Assembly (NCBI GenBank): GCA_903887815.1
Contig: CAISRK010000083.1
Location: 1 to 35,194, forward strand
Direction of reading: 5' to 3'
DNA length: 35,194 nt
DNA from: an uncultured Bacteroidales bacterium
GTDB lineage: Bacteria; Bacteroidota; Bacteroidia; Bacteroidales; UBA4417
Shown here piece after piece: positions 26,194 to 35,194 of this stretch (positions are counted from its first letter, which is position 1; every line of letters begins with the position of its first letter). Made by a program: the position numbers and the translations under genes. The notes beneath the pieces are model-generated. The model ran no database searches and was not told where the DNA came from. It saw nothing but the letters and a program-made list of their open reading frames with translations.

Positions 26194-27969
26194 ATGGAAA
26201 AACGCTGGGTATTAAAACAAAAAGGTGATGCATCCATGGTTTCGGGTATTGCCGGGGCATTGGGGATCGAAACTGCACTGGCCGAATTGCTGGTTCAGAG
26301 GGGCGTTACCCGTTTTGAAGAAGCCAAAGCATTTTTCAGGCCCGACCTCGCACAACTCCATGATCCGTTCCTGCTCAACGACATGGACAAAGCTATCGAA
26401 CGGATTGCTGAAGCACGGGCAAAAGACCAGAAAATAATGGTTTACGGCGACTACGATGTGGATGGAACCACTGCCGTTTCGTTGGTATATGCCTTCCTTA
26501 AAGAAAACGGGTTCCAACTCCTCGATTATTATATTCCCGACCGTTACAGCGAAGGCTACGGAATTTCATTCAAGGGAATCGACTATGCACAGCAGGAAAA
26601 CTTCTCTCTTATTATTGCATTGGACTGCGGTATAAAATCTGTCGATAAAATTAAATACGCCAACGAAAAAGGTATTGATTTTATCATTTGCGATCATCAC
26701 CGCCCGGGCGACGAATTACCGCCGGCTGTTGCCGTACTCGATGCCAAACGGATCGATTCCACCTATCCTTTTGATGAACTCTCGGGATGCGGTGTGGGGT
26801 TCAAACTTATACAGGCATATGCCCAAACGTATAATATTCCTTTTGACAGCCTTTACAAGTACCTCGACCTGGTTACTATAAGCATTGCATCAGATATAGT
26901 TCCAATTATTGGCGAGAACCGTATACTGGCTCATTTTGGATTAAAACTTATAAATACCAATCCGCGACCGGGCATCGAATCGATACTTGGAGTTGCCAAC
27001 ATTGTACGCAAACCCCTCGAAGAAATCCAAAAAGAAGGCGAAGATGCAGGCTGTATCTTCAGCCGCGAACTTACCATAAGCGATATGGTGTTTGTAGTCG
27101 GGCCCAGGATCAATGCTGCAGGACGCATAGAAAGCGGGAACAACTCGGTAAAACTGCTCGTTTCGCCCGATATGGAAACTGCTGCAAGCATTGCACTCCA
27201 GATCAACGATTTTAATAACGAGCGCCGGACGCTCGATACCCAGATTACACTCGAAGCTCTCGATATTATTGCAAAAGACGATAAACTCCGCAAGGCACGC
27301 GCCACCGTGGTTTTCAACCCCGACTGGCACAAAGGCGTTATCGGGATTGTTGCTTCGAGGCTTACCGAAACTTATTACCGCCCTACGGTTGTATTAACCC
27401 AATCGAATGGGCTTATTACGGGTTCGGCACGCTCGGTAAAGGATTTTGATGTGTACGACGCCATTGATGCTTGCAGCGACCTGCTTGAGCATTTCGGCGG
27501 GCATATGTATGCTGCAGGCTTATCGCTTAAACCCGAAAACCTGAAACCCTTCCGCGAACGATTTAACTCCATTGTTTCAGCAAGTATTACCGACGAAATG
27601 CTGATCCCGGAGGTAGAAGTTGACTTAGAAATAAACCTCAACCAGATAACCCCGAAATTTATCCGCATCCTCAAGCAGTTTGCCCCGTTTGGCCCGGGAA
27701 ATATGTCGCCGGTTTTTATGACGCACGATACCGTGGATACAGGCCATGCGCGCATCGTAGGGAAAAACCATGTTAAACTTACGGTATTCCAGGAGTCGGT
27801 GCGTAGTGCACCCTATTCAGGAATTGCTTTTCAGCAGGGCGAAAAATTCGATTCCATACAAAAAGGCCAAAGCATGAATATATGCTACCATATCGAGGAA
27901 AACGAATGGAACGGGGCCAAAAATATACAACTGAATATTAAGGATATCAGGTTTTGTGATGATGTTTAA
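26194..27969 (+). CDS. recJ: Single-stranded-DNA-specific exonuclease RecJ
   Basis: DHH phosphoesterase motifs VYGDYDVDGTTAVSL, ALDCGIKS, CDHHRPGDELP; DHHA1-type GHMYAAGLSL; C-terminal OB-like segment. Confidence 0.97.
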   Translation: MEKRWVLKQKGDASMVSGIAGALGIETALAELLVQRGVTRFEEAKAFFRPDLAQLHDPFLLNDMDKAIERIAEARAKDQKIMVYGDYDVDGTTAVSLVYAFLKENGFQLLDYYIPDRYSEGYGISFKGIDYAQQENFSLIIALDCGIKSVDKIKYANEKGIDFIICDHHRPGDELPPAVAVLDAKRIDSTYPFDELSGCGVGFKLIQAYAQTYNIPFDSLYKYLDLVTISIASDIVPIIGENRILAHFGLKLINTNPRPGIESILGVANIVRKPLEEIQKEGEDAGCIFSRELTISDMVFVVGPRINAAGRIESGNNSVKLLVSPDMETAASIALQINDFNNERRTLDTQITLEALDIIAKDDKLRKARATVVFNPDWHKGVIGIVASRLTETYYRPTVVLTQSNGLITGSARSVKDFDVYDAIDACSDLLEHFGGHMYAAGLSLKPENLKPFRERFNSIVSASITDEMLIPEVEVDLEINLNQITPKFIRILKQFAPFGPGNMSPVFMTHDTVDTGHARIVGKNHVKLTVFQESVRSAPYSGIAFQQGEKFDSIQKGQSMNICYHIEENEWNGAKNIQLNIKDIRFCDDV

Positions 27970-28166
27970 TCAATTATTCACTGACTTTTGAGTATTAGAA
28001 AAGTGGCTGTTTACATTTGTATCTCGGGGTAATACTGAAGTCAGGCATGGTATAATGTTTGTCGTTTGGATTTTGTTTACAACCGAATCTGGTTATGCAT
28101 GCTCGACAAAAATAAACTGTGCTCGAACAAAGATTGGATATCCTACGATTGGGTATTAGGCAGAGT

Positions 28167-29420
28167 TTAAAATACTTCATTCAGATTAAAAAAGAAGCCC
28201 CTGCTGCCTTCTGCACCAAAGCCATAATCAATAGCAAGATTCGTATCTGATTCTTTATTGATTTTAATTCTCAACCCAAAACCGGTACCATAAATAACTT
28301 TACTGAACTCATTTGTATTCGGGGCGGTTACAATTGATGAATTGATAAACACTACACCCCCAAGCAACCCATTTTGGGTGATAGGATAGCGGTATTCGGA
28401 TTCCAGATAAATTAAATTATTCCCCCTGAACCGGCCAGCCACATAGCCCCTGCCCGTAGCGTTATTGGTATCCCATCCAATGCTGGGCAAATCAAGATAG
28501 GGTGGAATTCCGAAGAGCGCAAGCCAGTTATAACTCCAAAAAGCTAGTGTATTGCCCGGATGGTTTTTGAATGGGACATAATGGCGGAGGTCGATAAGCA
28601 TTGATGTCCAGTTATTATCGCTACCAAAAACGCGTAAGTTTTGCCGGAGTTGAATATTGGCATAACTGCCGTTTTGGGGATTATTCGCGTTTAATCTGTT
28701 GTCGAATAATGCATTAATACTAAAACCCGATGAAAATGTTGTGGTTTTAAACCCATACACATCCATGCCATAAATACCTATAAGGGAATCATGCTGGCTC
28801 TCTGTTATATTCCAGTATGAATCCAGATTATAGCCCAGTCCGATATTCACATTTTTGCACACACTATACATTGCTACTTCGTATAAACGGAGATAGGAAT
28901 AATCAATTTTGGTCGACTTTGCTAAGGAGGATTCATCTCCTAATCCGTAGGTGTAGGTCGGGAATTTATAATAACGCCAGTCGCCAACCATGTTAACCTT
29001 ATTGTTCTTTGTCCAAATATTGGTAATTATTTCCTCAATCCACTGTTTGTTTGCTGTGTATACTGAATAAAGAAATATGTCGGATATTTTCCTGTTGTCC
29101 AAAGTATCGGTATAATAAGAAATGTCTCCGGCAAATGCCACCTGGTAACTTGTTGCCAGCGAATAACTCGGAAAGAGAATCATGCTGTTAAAAGGACCAA
29201 GTTTTTTTATCAGGATTGAATCAGGATTAAGTTGAGGTGGTTTTTTATCGTGTTTTTTAAACAGGTTACCAACCACATCTTCAATATCAGTTTTTTTTAC
29301 AGATGATTTATTGGTTTGAACGGTGTCTTTTATAACTGAATTTTGTGATTGGGATAGAACCGGCATAAACAGGCATGACTGAATCAAAATTGCACTAAAA
29401 ATCCTATAATATAATTTCAT
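28167..29420 (-). CDS. Outer-membrane beta-barrel protein (BamA/TamA, bacterial surface antigen D15-like)
   Basis: Signal peptide; GPFNSMILFPSYSLATSYQVAFAGDISYYT..., alternating strands, C-terminal GTGFGLRIKINKESDTNLAIDYGFGAEGSRGFFFNLNEVF typical of D15-type barrels. Confidence 0.85.
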   Translation of the reverse strand: MKLYYRIFSAILIQSCLFMPVLSQSQNSVIKDTVQTNKSSVKKTDIEDVVGNLFKKHDKKPPQLNPDSILIKKLGPFNSMILFPSYSLATSYQVAFAGDISYYTDTLDNRKISDIFLYSVYTANKQWIEEIITNIWTKNNKVNMVGDWRYYKFPTYTYGLGDESSLAKSTKIDYSYLRLYEVAMYSVCKNVNIGLGYNLDSYWNITESQHDSLIGIYGMDVYGFKTTTFSSGFSINALFDNRLNANNPQNGSYANIQLRQNLRVFGSDNNWTSMLIDLRHYVPFKNHPGNTLAFWSYNWLALFGIPPYLDLPSIGWDTNNATGRGYVAGRFRGNNLIYLESEYRYPITQNGLLGGVVFINSSIVTAPNTNEFSKVIYGTGFGLRIKINKESDTNLAIDYGFGAEGSRGFFFNLNEVF

Positions 29421-29652
29421 GAGGTCGGATTCGAAAATCTATTGCCGTAAGATGATTTGTGTTTTCTTTACGGATTTAATTGTAGTAAGTAGTAATGTTG
29501 TCGTTTTTCAATAAAATGCAGACATTGGTTTTCCAAATTAGCACTATAAACTTCTTTTCGATGCCCGGATTATGAAATACCTTCTTTTGATCTGCGATCA
29601 TCCTGATTACAATTTGATTGGGACTACTTAGCTGGTATTGTGATACAGGTTG

Positions 29653-29792
29653 GTTACCGGTTTTCCCGAGAAGCTGGGAATAGCCCCAGTTAAAGGTATA
29701 AGAAATTGAGAACCTTTGCTGAATTTTGAAATTTTAAATGGGTCAACTTTATCATTTTCAAATATCTTCGCTTTGTGCTCTGAACCGGTAAC
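29653..29792. repeat. Widely spaced 10-bp inverted repeat in a non-coding gap
   Basis: GTTACCGGTT (29653-29662) and AACCGGTAAC (29783-29792), exact reverse complements about 120 nt apart. Confidence 0.6.
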
Positions 29793-29942
29793 GTGGAACC
29801 GGCAATTCCCGAAGTAAATTTACTTATGTAAATAATGCCGGCAGTTATTGCCGATTCAGGCTTGATGAACAATATTCATTACCCTGAGATTTTCTGTAAT
29901 TTCGTAAGACACAACTTTGGAAAATATGGCTATTGACCAAAA

Positions 29943-30617
29943 CTATGGCAATGCATCGGCCAGCGTATCAAGAGCATCAGCTGCCAAAATAATATCCGAC
30001 CTTAACTGCTCCATATTTTGAGATTCCCGGATTTCAAGATCCCGGCCAGCGGTTGCCAACTGTGAACTCAAACTATCCAGATCGATTTCTTTAGACTCAA
30101 ATGCCAAATTTGATATATAGTACAACCCGGTATTACGACCGAATTCATGGGTATCAAATTTAGGGACAATAACCGAAGGGTTATTTATGTTGCCGGGTAT
30201 GTGGGATAAAGTTTCCCCAGCTACTTTCAGGTTCTGATTTATCACGCCTAAAGCTTCACTGCTTTGTCGTAAAGCATGGGCTGTTTTTCGCATAACCTCA
30301 GGAATTTGCGAAAGCAGGGGCAGCATCTTCAGCAGGTCTCCCGGCAATCCGCGTATATTTCCGACCTTCCCGCAGGAACAACATTTTACGAGGATTAACA
30401 ATGCCGAAAGAATCAGTATCAATAATGCGACTGTCAGAACCGGAAACACCGTGGACGGATCCAGGTTCAACTTACCTGTTGCTGAAGATATCAATGACCC
30501 GATAGATGCCCCGATAACCGAGAATAAACCGGCTACAAGTATTAATAAGTTAACCCCCGGCGCTTTTTTAATCGTATTATCCTCAGGGGAAGCGTTGAAT
30601 AGATTTCCAGAGTTCAT
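29943..30617 (-). CDS. Hypothetical membrane protein, two TM helices plus long helical C-terminal domain
   Basis: 224 aa; hydrophobic segments VNLLILVAGLFSVIGASIGSLI and VFPVLTVALLILILSALLILVKCC, then CSCG and a helix-rich tail. No recognised family. Confidence 0.7.
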   Translation of the reverse strand: MNSGNLFNASPEDNTIKKAPGVNLLILVAGLFSVIGASIGSLISSATGKLNLDPSTVFPVLTVALLILILSALLILVKCCSCGKVGNIRGLPGDLLKMLPLLSQIPEVMRKTAHALRQSSEALGVINQNLKVAGETLSHIPGNINNPSVIVPKFDTHEFGRNTGLYYISNLAFESKEIDLDSLSSQLATAGRDLEIRESQNMEQLRSDIILAADALDTLADALP

Positions 30618-30796
30618 AACTTTATCAGGATTAGATGAGTATTACATTTTCTCCCTTAAACAACAATTCATAACACTGATTTGTTTCCTGGTAGAAGTAT
30701 CTGCAAGATGCGAGCAATCACGAGATTAATAAGTTGAAGACTCATTGCATATACAAACCTATATCCCTATCTCTTCCTGCGTTTGAGTATTTTATT

Positions 30797-30804
30797 TACA
30801 TTTG
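30797..30804 (+). promoter_or_regulatory. Candidate -7 box (TACATTTG) for the first LysE gene
   Basis: TAnnTTTG match 14 nt upstream of ATG 30811, implying a very short or absent 5' leader. Confidence 0.45.
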
Positions 30805-30810
30805 CATAGT

Positions 30811-31422
30811 ATGACCGAAGCAATTCTTTTAGGCCTGGCCACAGGAATGGTAATGAGCGTAATGCTCGGCACCGTTTTTTTTGCATTGGTGCAAACCAGC
30901 ATCGACCGTGGTTTTAAAAGCGGCATATCCATTTCGCTGGGTGTAATCCTTTCGGATGCAATCCTGATTACAACGGCTTATTTCAACTCCGAATTAATAC
31001 CGAAAGGAAGCATAACTGAAGATATTGTTCGGGTGTGCGGTGCGGTTTTCCTGATTGTATATGGAATAAAAAATCTCCGGAACAAAAAGCATATTACCTA
31101 TCCTGTAACACGCGCCGGACGAATCTTTTACTTTATGCGTTCAGGCTTCCTGCTGAACTTATTGAACCCGGGAAATTTTATCGGCTGGGTTGTGGTTACT
31201 ACCAATATTATCCAGGTGGCGCGGTACAACCCGCACCAGTGTTTTATTTTTTATGTATTCGCTATTTCGGCCATTTTTGGAACGGAAATCCTCATTTCGC
31301 TGGGAGCAGCCCAGCTCAAGCGCTTTTTCAGCGACCGCCTGCTTAACGGTATCAACTATGCTGTAGGAATTCTGTTCCTGGCATTTTCCATAGTACTTAT
31401 CTACCCGGTGGTATTCCGGTAA
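30811..31422 (+). CDS. LysE/RhtB-family transporter
   Basis: MTEAILLGLATGMVMSVMLGTVFFALVQTSIDRGFKSGISISLGVILSDAI...GFLLNLLNPGNFIGW; the listed 30802 start is TTG, ATG at 30811 is likelier. Confidence 0.9.
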   Translation: MTEAILLGLATGMVMSVMLGTVFFALVQTSIDRGFKSGISISLGVILSDAILITTAYFNSELIPKGSITEDIVRVCGAVFLIVYGIKNLRNKKHITYPVTRAGRIFYFMRSGFLLNLLNPGNFIGWVVVTTNIIQVARYNPHQCFIFYVFAISAIFGTEILISLGAAQLKRFFSDRLLNGINYAVGILFLAFSIVLIYPVVFR

Positions 31423-31466
31423 GAAATCTCTTTTTGAGCAGGCAGATTTTGGGATGTTAAGGTTAG

Positions 31467-31541
31467 TTGCTGGTGGCTGGATACTGGGTGCTGGATGCAG
31501 CGAATGGATGCAGGTATTTGGTGCATGAAACCAGAAACCTG
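31467..31541. repeat. Degenerate GCTGGATGC/GAAACC-type intergenic repeat
   Basis: ttgctggtggctggatactgggtgctggatgcagcgaatggatgcag...catgaaaccagaaacctg: repeated CTGG/GGATGC(AG) words, then GAAACC(A)GAAACCTG. Confidence 0.55.
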
Positions 31542-31559
31542 TCTCATTACAATTTACAA

Positions 31560-32927
31560 TCAAACCAGGAATCGTCCTACATTCCCCGGAAGCAGGAACT
31601 GCCCGGCAAACTCATGCAGTTCTTTAAACTCTTTGAGCGAATCAGCATCTAGGTCAGAACTGTTGGAAGCGAGACTTTTATAATCACGGAGTTTTAAAGA
31701 TATAACTTTCCCCAGGCGAATGACGGCCTGCATAAAGGCAAGCTTAGCCTGGACCCCGGTGACAAAGGTACCCGAAACGCCCTTGCTGATAGTGAATTTA
31801 AGCATCATCGGCAGGTGGCACCATTTAAAAATATCGTATGCAATAAAATCGCCCTGCGAATAGATGATCACACTTTGTTTGAGAGTCCCGTTTGCAGGAT
31901 CGGTATAGTTGAAAAATTCGAAAGGTTGTGTATTATGCGGATGGCCCCCCAGTATAATATCGATACCCGTTTGTTCACATATCCGGTGCATGGTCGCTAT
32001 TGTAGTTTGAGCCGGGAAAGGCTGGTAAGCCAGGCCCATATGAAGTTGGGCAACAACCAGGTCGGCACCCCGCTGCCGGGCAATCTTTGCCAGTTCAATC
32101 AAACGACTGAAATCCGGTTCAGGTTCATTTAAGGGCAAATGGTTTACAATCCATTCTTTACCGGGAGGTGCTGTTAATGCGTTAAGCGAAAATGTTGCTG
32201 CAACGAAGGCGACCCGTATCCCGTTTTTTTCAATTACCGGAAAATCGTTTACCAGTTCCTTGCTTGCAGCAGCACCGGAATAATGGATATTTTTTTCTTT
32301 GAGAAAATCGAGTGTGCGCAAAAGTCCTGCTTCGCCCTGGTCAAGCGCATGGTTATTTGCAACGGAAAGCACGTCGTATCCTTTGTATCGGCCCGTACCT
32401 GAAAATACATCAAACATTTCGGCACTGCTATTGAAATACATGTTTGTTAGCATAACTTCAGGCACCGCCGACGGTTTTGATTCCGGTACAAGCGGAGTTT
32501 CGAGGTTGGCAGCAACTATATCGGCCCCGAAAAAGAAATCGCCGCATTCGTCCCAAATTGACGAACAGGTTCTTTTATCCATACATTGGTAAGGCATAAG
32601 GTCGCCACCCGCTGACAGGGTAATACTTTGCAACGCTTTAAAACCTGGTGGCACAGCTAACTCTACCGGATTTTCATGAAAATGCTGCGCCATTTCAGTT
32701 TTTCCGCCCGAATGAGTAATAGCGCGGTAATAATATTTATGAGCCAGGTGCAAAACTTCTCCCAGCTTCATTCGGAGCGGATCTTCGTGGTGACCGGGCA
32801 TGGGATCGTCCCAGTCCGTTCCTCCAAAAATCCGCCTGGCCCAAAAGCCCAGCCGAATCACCCCGGTAAGGAATTTTCCCTTTGCCGAAATACTCCGTAC
32901 CGGGTTAAAGTGTTTTCTGTTAAGCAA
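31560..32927 (-). CDS. CapA-family metallophosphoesterase-like protein
   Basis: SAGGDLMPYQ, VAANLETPLV, VLSVANNHALDQGEAGL, GADLVVAQLHMG, IDIILGGHPHNTQPFE. Confidence 0.92.
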   Translation of the reverse strand: MLNRKHFNPVRSISAKGKFLTGVIRLGFWARRIFGGTDWDDPMPGHHEDPLRMKLGEVLHLAHKYYYRAITHSGGKTEMAQHFHENPVELAVPPGFKALQSITLSAGGDLMPYQCMDKRTCSSIWDECGDFFFGADIVAANLETPLVPESKPSAVPEVMLTNMYFNSSAEMFDVFSGTGRYKGYDVLSVANNHALDQGEAGLLRTLDFLKEKNIHYSGAAASKELVNDFPVIEKNGIRVAFVAATFSLNALTAPPGKEWIVNHLPLNEPEPDFSRLIELAKIARQRGADLVVAQLHMGLAYQPFPAQTTIATMHRICEQTGIDIILGGHPHNTQPFEFFNYTDPANGTLKQSVIIYSQGDFIAYDIFKWCHLPMMLKFTISKGVSGTFVTGVQAKLAFMQAVIRLGKVISLKLRDYKSLASNSSDLDADSLKEFKELHEFAGQFLLPGNVGRFLV

Positions 32928-32986
32928 ATCAGATGGTTTAATTGTATATGTCTATTCCCTTGTTCAACCCATTGTTGAGGCCATTA

Positions 32987-33610
32987 TCAGAACCCGGTAA
33001 AGGCGCTGATAATTAATGAAATGCCGATAATAACCAGTATCAGCCCTACAAGGTGATTGATGTGGCTGATCAGGCTAGGTTTAAGTTTCTGTTTTATCTT
33101 ATTGGCAATGAATACTTTGAATATATCAGAGCTGTAGATAGAAGCAAGAGTCCCGATAAAAAAGAAAGCCACTCCAGATTTGTTTCCTCTAAATCCTGAA
33201 CTTATACCAACCATGGCCGAAATCCAGAGTATCCATACAAAAGGGTTCATAATATTGAGGAAAAACCCTTTAAGCATATAGGTTACGGGTCCGGCTACCC
33301 TCACTTCAACAGCAAGGTTATTTTCGTCGATCTTCACTTTATGGTAAAAAGTATAAATACCGAAACCGATCAGGATAAAGCCGCCGATAATGCCGGCAAT
33401 CATATAATTGTTCTTCTGGTTAATAAATTGCAAAGCACCAAGAAAAGTAAAGCAAACCACTGTGACGTCGCTCAGAAAGATACCGGTAGCAAGGAAGAAA
33501 CCCGATTTCAGCCCTCGGTGAATGCTGGTTTGCAGCAGGGTAAACAAAGGCGCTCCCGGCATAACCGAAATGGTCAACCCTAATAATATGCCTTGCAGTA
33601 GTGGGTGCAT
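32987..33610 (-). CDS. LysE/RhtB-family transporter
   Basis: MHPLLQGILLGLTISVMPGAPLFTLLQTSIHRGLKSGFFLATGIFLSDV...GFFLNIMNPFVWILW. Confidence 0.9.
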   Translation of the reverse strand: MHPLLQGILLGLTISVMPGAPLFTLLQTSIHRGLKSGFFLATGIFLSDVTVVCFTFLGALQFINQKNNYMIAGIIGGFILIGFGIYTFYHKVKIDENNLAVEVRVAGPVTYMLKGFFLNIMNPFVWILWISAMVGISSGFRGNKSGVAFFFIGTLASIYSSDIFKVFIANKIKQKLKPSLISHINHLVGLILVIIGISLIISAFTGF

Positions 33611-33739
33611 TTGGAATCGGGGTTGTGGTTAATTAGAATTTATCGATAGTGTAATGCTGCATCCTTTTGCAGAGCAGGCTGTTGTAATATTAATTCACGC
33701 ATGGGAAAGAACACCCGGTTTATTCAGGGAACCTGTTGT

Positions 33740-35194
33740 TTATTTCCGGTTTGCCAAAAACTTAAGCCAGCTGTCGAGTTTGTCGTTTTTAAGTACACGA
33801 GGAAATTTATGCTGTCCACCCAGTTTGCCATGGTGTTTCATCCAGCCGTAAAATACCGATGGATCCATTACTTCGGCTGTTACTTCCTCTATGGCATGAA
33901 GGCGTTCGGTCCGGTAGTCGTCGTTTAGGATTTTCAGGTTATCATCCAGGATCCCGGCTGCAAGAGTTGCATCAAGCGGCGAATCGCATCCCAGGAACCA
34001 ACGGTGTGCGAACATTCCTTTTTCGCGGCGCACACCGGCTACAGCAAACTCTCGTATTGTGATATTGAGCTTCCTCGAAAGCATTTCAACGGCGTGATTC
34101 AGGTTTTCCTGCGAGATATGCTCACCGCAAAGGCTCAGGAATTGTTTTGTACGGCCGGTTATCACAATTTCGCTCAGCGATTTTGATGCAAATCGGACAG
34201 TGTCGCCAATAAGGTAACGCCATGCCCCGGCACAGGTTGTTATCAGTAAAGCATAATCTTTATCTTCCTCTACCTGACTGATATTCAGCACTTCGGCATC
34301 CTGTTTCAGGTTACCGTCTTCGTCGAAATTCGATTCATTAAAGGGTACAAACTCATAATAAATTCCGTTGTCGAGTACCAGTTGCATGGCATTGGTGTTT
34401 GGTCGGCTCTGGTAAGCAATAAATCCTTCCGATGCAAGGTAGGTTTCCATGTAGGTGAGCGGATGGGCCAATAACTTCTCAAAACCTTTTATATACGGCG
34501 CAAACGAAACACCTCCGTGCACATAAATATTGAGATTTGGCCACATATCGTGGATAGTATTCAGGTTGTAGGTCTTGATTATTTTCTCAAGCAATATCTG
34601 CAACCAGGCAGGCACACCGCTTATAACGCCAATATCCCATTCGGGAGCCTTTTTAACTATCTCGTCGAGCTTGGTCGACCAGTTGGTTTCTTTCGAAATA
34701 CGCTTTCCCGGCTTGTAGAAATGCTGAAACCAGAATGGCAGGTTACCTGCTGTAATTCCTGAAAGATCGCCTTCGTAGTAAGTTCCGTTAAACTGGAGCT
34801 GCGTACTCCCTCCCAGCATCAGCATCCCTTTTGAATAAAAATCAGGTGGGAAATCGTACTTCGAGAGTGACCACAACTGCTTGATACTGGTTTTCTTTAT
34901 GGCCCGTAACATATCGCTGGTAACCGGAAGGTATTTGCTTGCTGCCCCCGAAGTTCCTGAACTGAGTGCAAAATACTTTACCTGTCCCGGCCAGCTCACA
35001 TAGGCTTCGCCATTCAGCGAACGATACCACCAATTGCGGTGCATGCTGTCGTAATCGAAAAGGGGAACACGCCTTGCGAACATTTCGGCTGGATTATGCT
35101 GTTTAAGCATATCCTGGAAGCCGTATTCTTCGCCAAACGAAGTTAGCTGGGCCTGGCGAAGCAGTTTCCTGAGTGTGCGGCTCTGAATCTTATA
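33740..35194 (-). CDS. GH3 (auxin-responsive promoter-like) acyl-adenylating family protein, N-terminus beyond the window edge
   Basis: RTLRKLLRQAQLTSFGEEYGFQDMLKQHNPAEMFARRVPLFDYDS...YFALSSGTSGAASKYLPVT...METYLASEGFIAYQ...VEEDKDYALLITTCAGAWRYLIGDTVRF...ITGRTKQFLSLCGEHIS; frame stays open to 35194. Confidence 0.95.
   Translation of the reverse strand, partial: YKIQSRTLRKLLRQAQLTSFGEEYGFQDMLKQHNPAEMFARRVPLFDYDSMHRNWWYRSLNGEAYVSWPGQVKYFALSSGTSGAASKYLPVTSDMLRAIKKTSIKQLWSLSKYDFPPDFYSKGMLMLGGSTQLQFNGTYYEGDLSGITAGNLPFWFQHFYKPGKRISKETNWSTKLDEIVKKAPEWDIGVISGVPAWLQILLEKIIKTYNLNTIHDMWPNLNIYVHGGVSFAPYIKGFEKLLAHPLTYMETYLASEGFIAYQSRPNTNAMQLVLDNGIYYEFVPFNESNFDEDGNLKQDAEVLNISQVEEDKDYALLITTCAGAWRYLIGDTVRFASKSLSEIVITGRTKQFLSLCGEHISQENLNHAVEMLSRKLNITIREFAVAGVRREKGMFAHRWFLGCDSPLDATLAAGILDDNLKILNDDYRTERLHAIEEVTAEVMDPSVFYGWMKHHGKLGGQHKFPRVLKNDKLDSWLKFLANRK

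Noticed and set aside
26931-27755. Minus-strand ORFs of 126-133 aa over recJ
   Set aside because: Antisense shadows of recJ; mutually overlapping in different frames.
1-35194. Mobile element, prophage, CRISPR or tRNA/rRNA genes
   Set aside because: No transposase/integrase-like ORF, no regularly spaced repeats, no recognisable tRNA or rRNA sequence seen by eye; a tRNAscan/Infernal run would be needed to exclude small RNAs.
33740-35194. GH3 protein as evidence of plant-hormone biology
   Set aside because: GH3-like proteins are common in Bacteroidota; nothing nearby supports auxin or jasmonate metabolism.

Overview
This 35.2 kb window looks chromosomal and comes from a Bacteroidota (Bacteroidales-like) genome; that assignment rests on protein families and TAnnTTTG-type promoter boxes. 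I see no rRNA, tRNA, CRISPR array, prophage or transposase. Left to right: a pgeF/YfiH-type gene (partial, minus, missing from the ORF track because it runs off the edge); a secreted charged protein; a multi-PAS hybrid histidine kinase; a lipoprotein thioredoxin (DUF4369+TlpA-like); a very large Reg_prop/Y_Y_Y hybrid kinase ending in receiver+Hpt; an HAB-mutase-like membrane protein; a frameshifted Hpt remnant; a single-domain receiver; a minus-strand block of exported proteins (two NTF2-like, one unknown, one M1-type metallopeptidase) plus an MFS/AmpG-like permease; a FISUMP-domain protein with a possible caspase-fold (clan CD) domain; purH-mreB-mreC-mreD; a MacB/FtsX-like permease; recJ; a BamA/D15-like outer-membrane protein; an orphan membrane protein; two LysE paralogs flanking a CapA-like phosphoesterase; and a GH3 family protein (partial, minus). 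The points most worth a second look are the possible caspase-FISUMP fusion, a pseudo-receiver with a natural Asp->Glu change at the phospho-acceptor site, the decayed Hpt duplicate (His->Gln plus frameshift), a lipobox on the Reg_prop hybrid kinase, a perfect 12-bp hairpin next to the Hpt remnant, and mreBCD lacking its usual mrdA/rodA partners.
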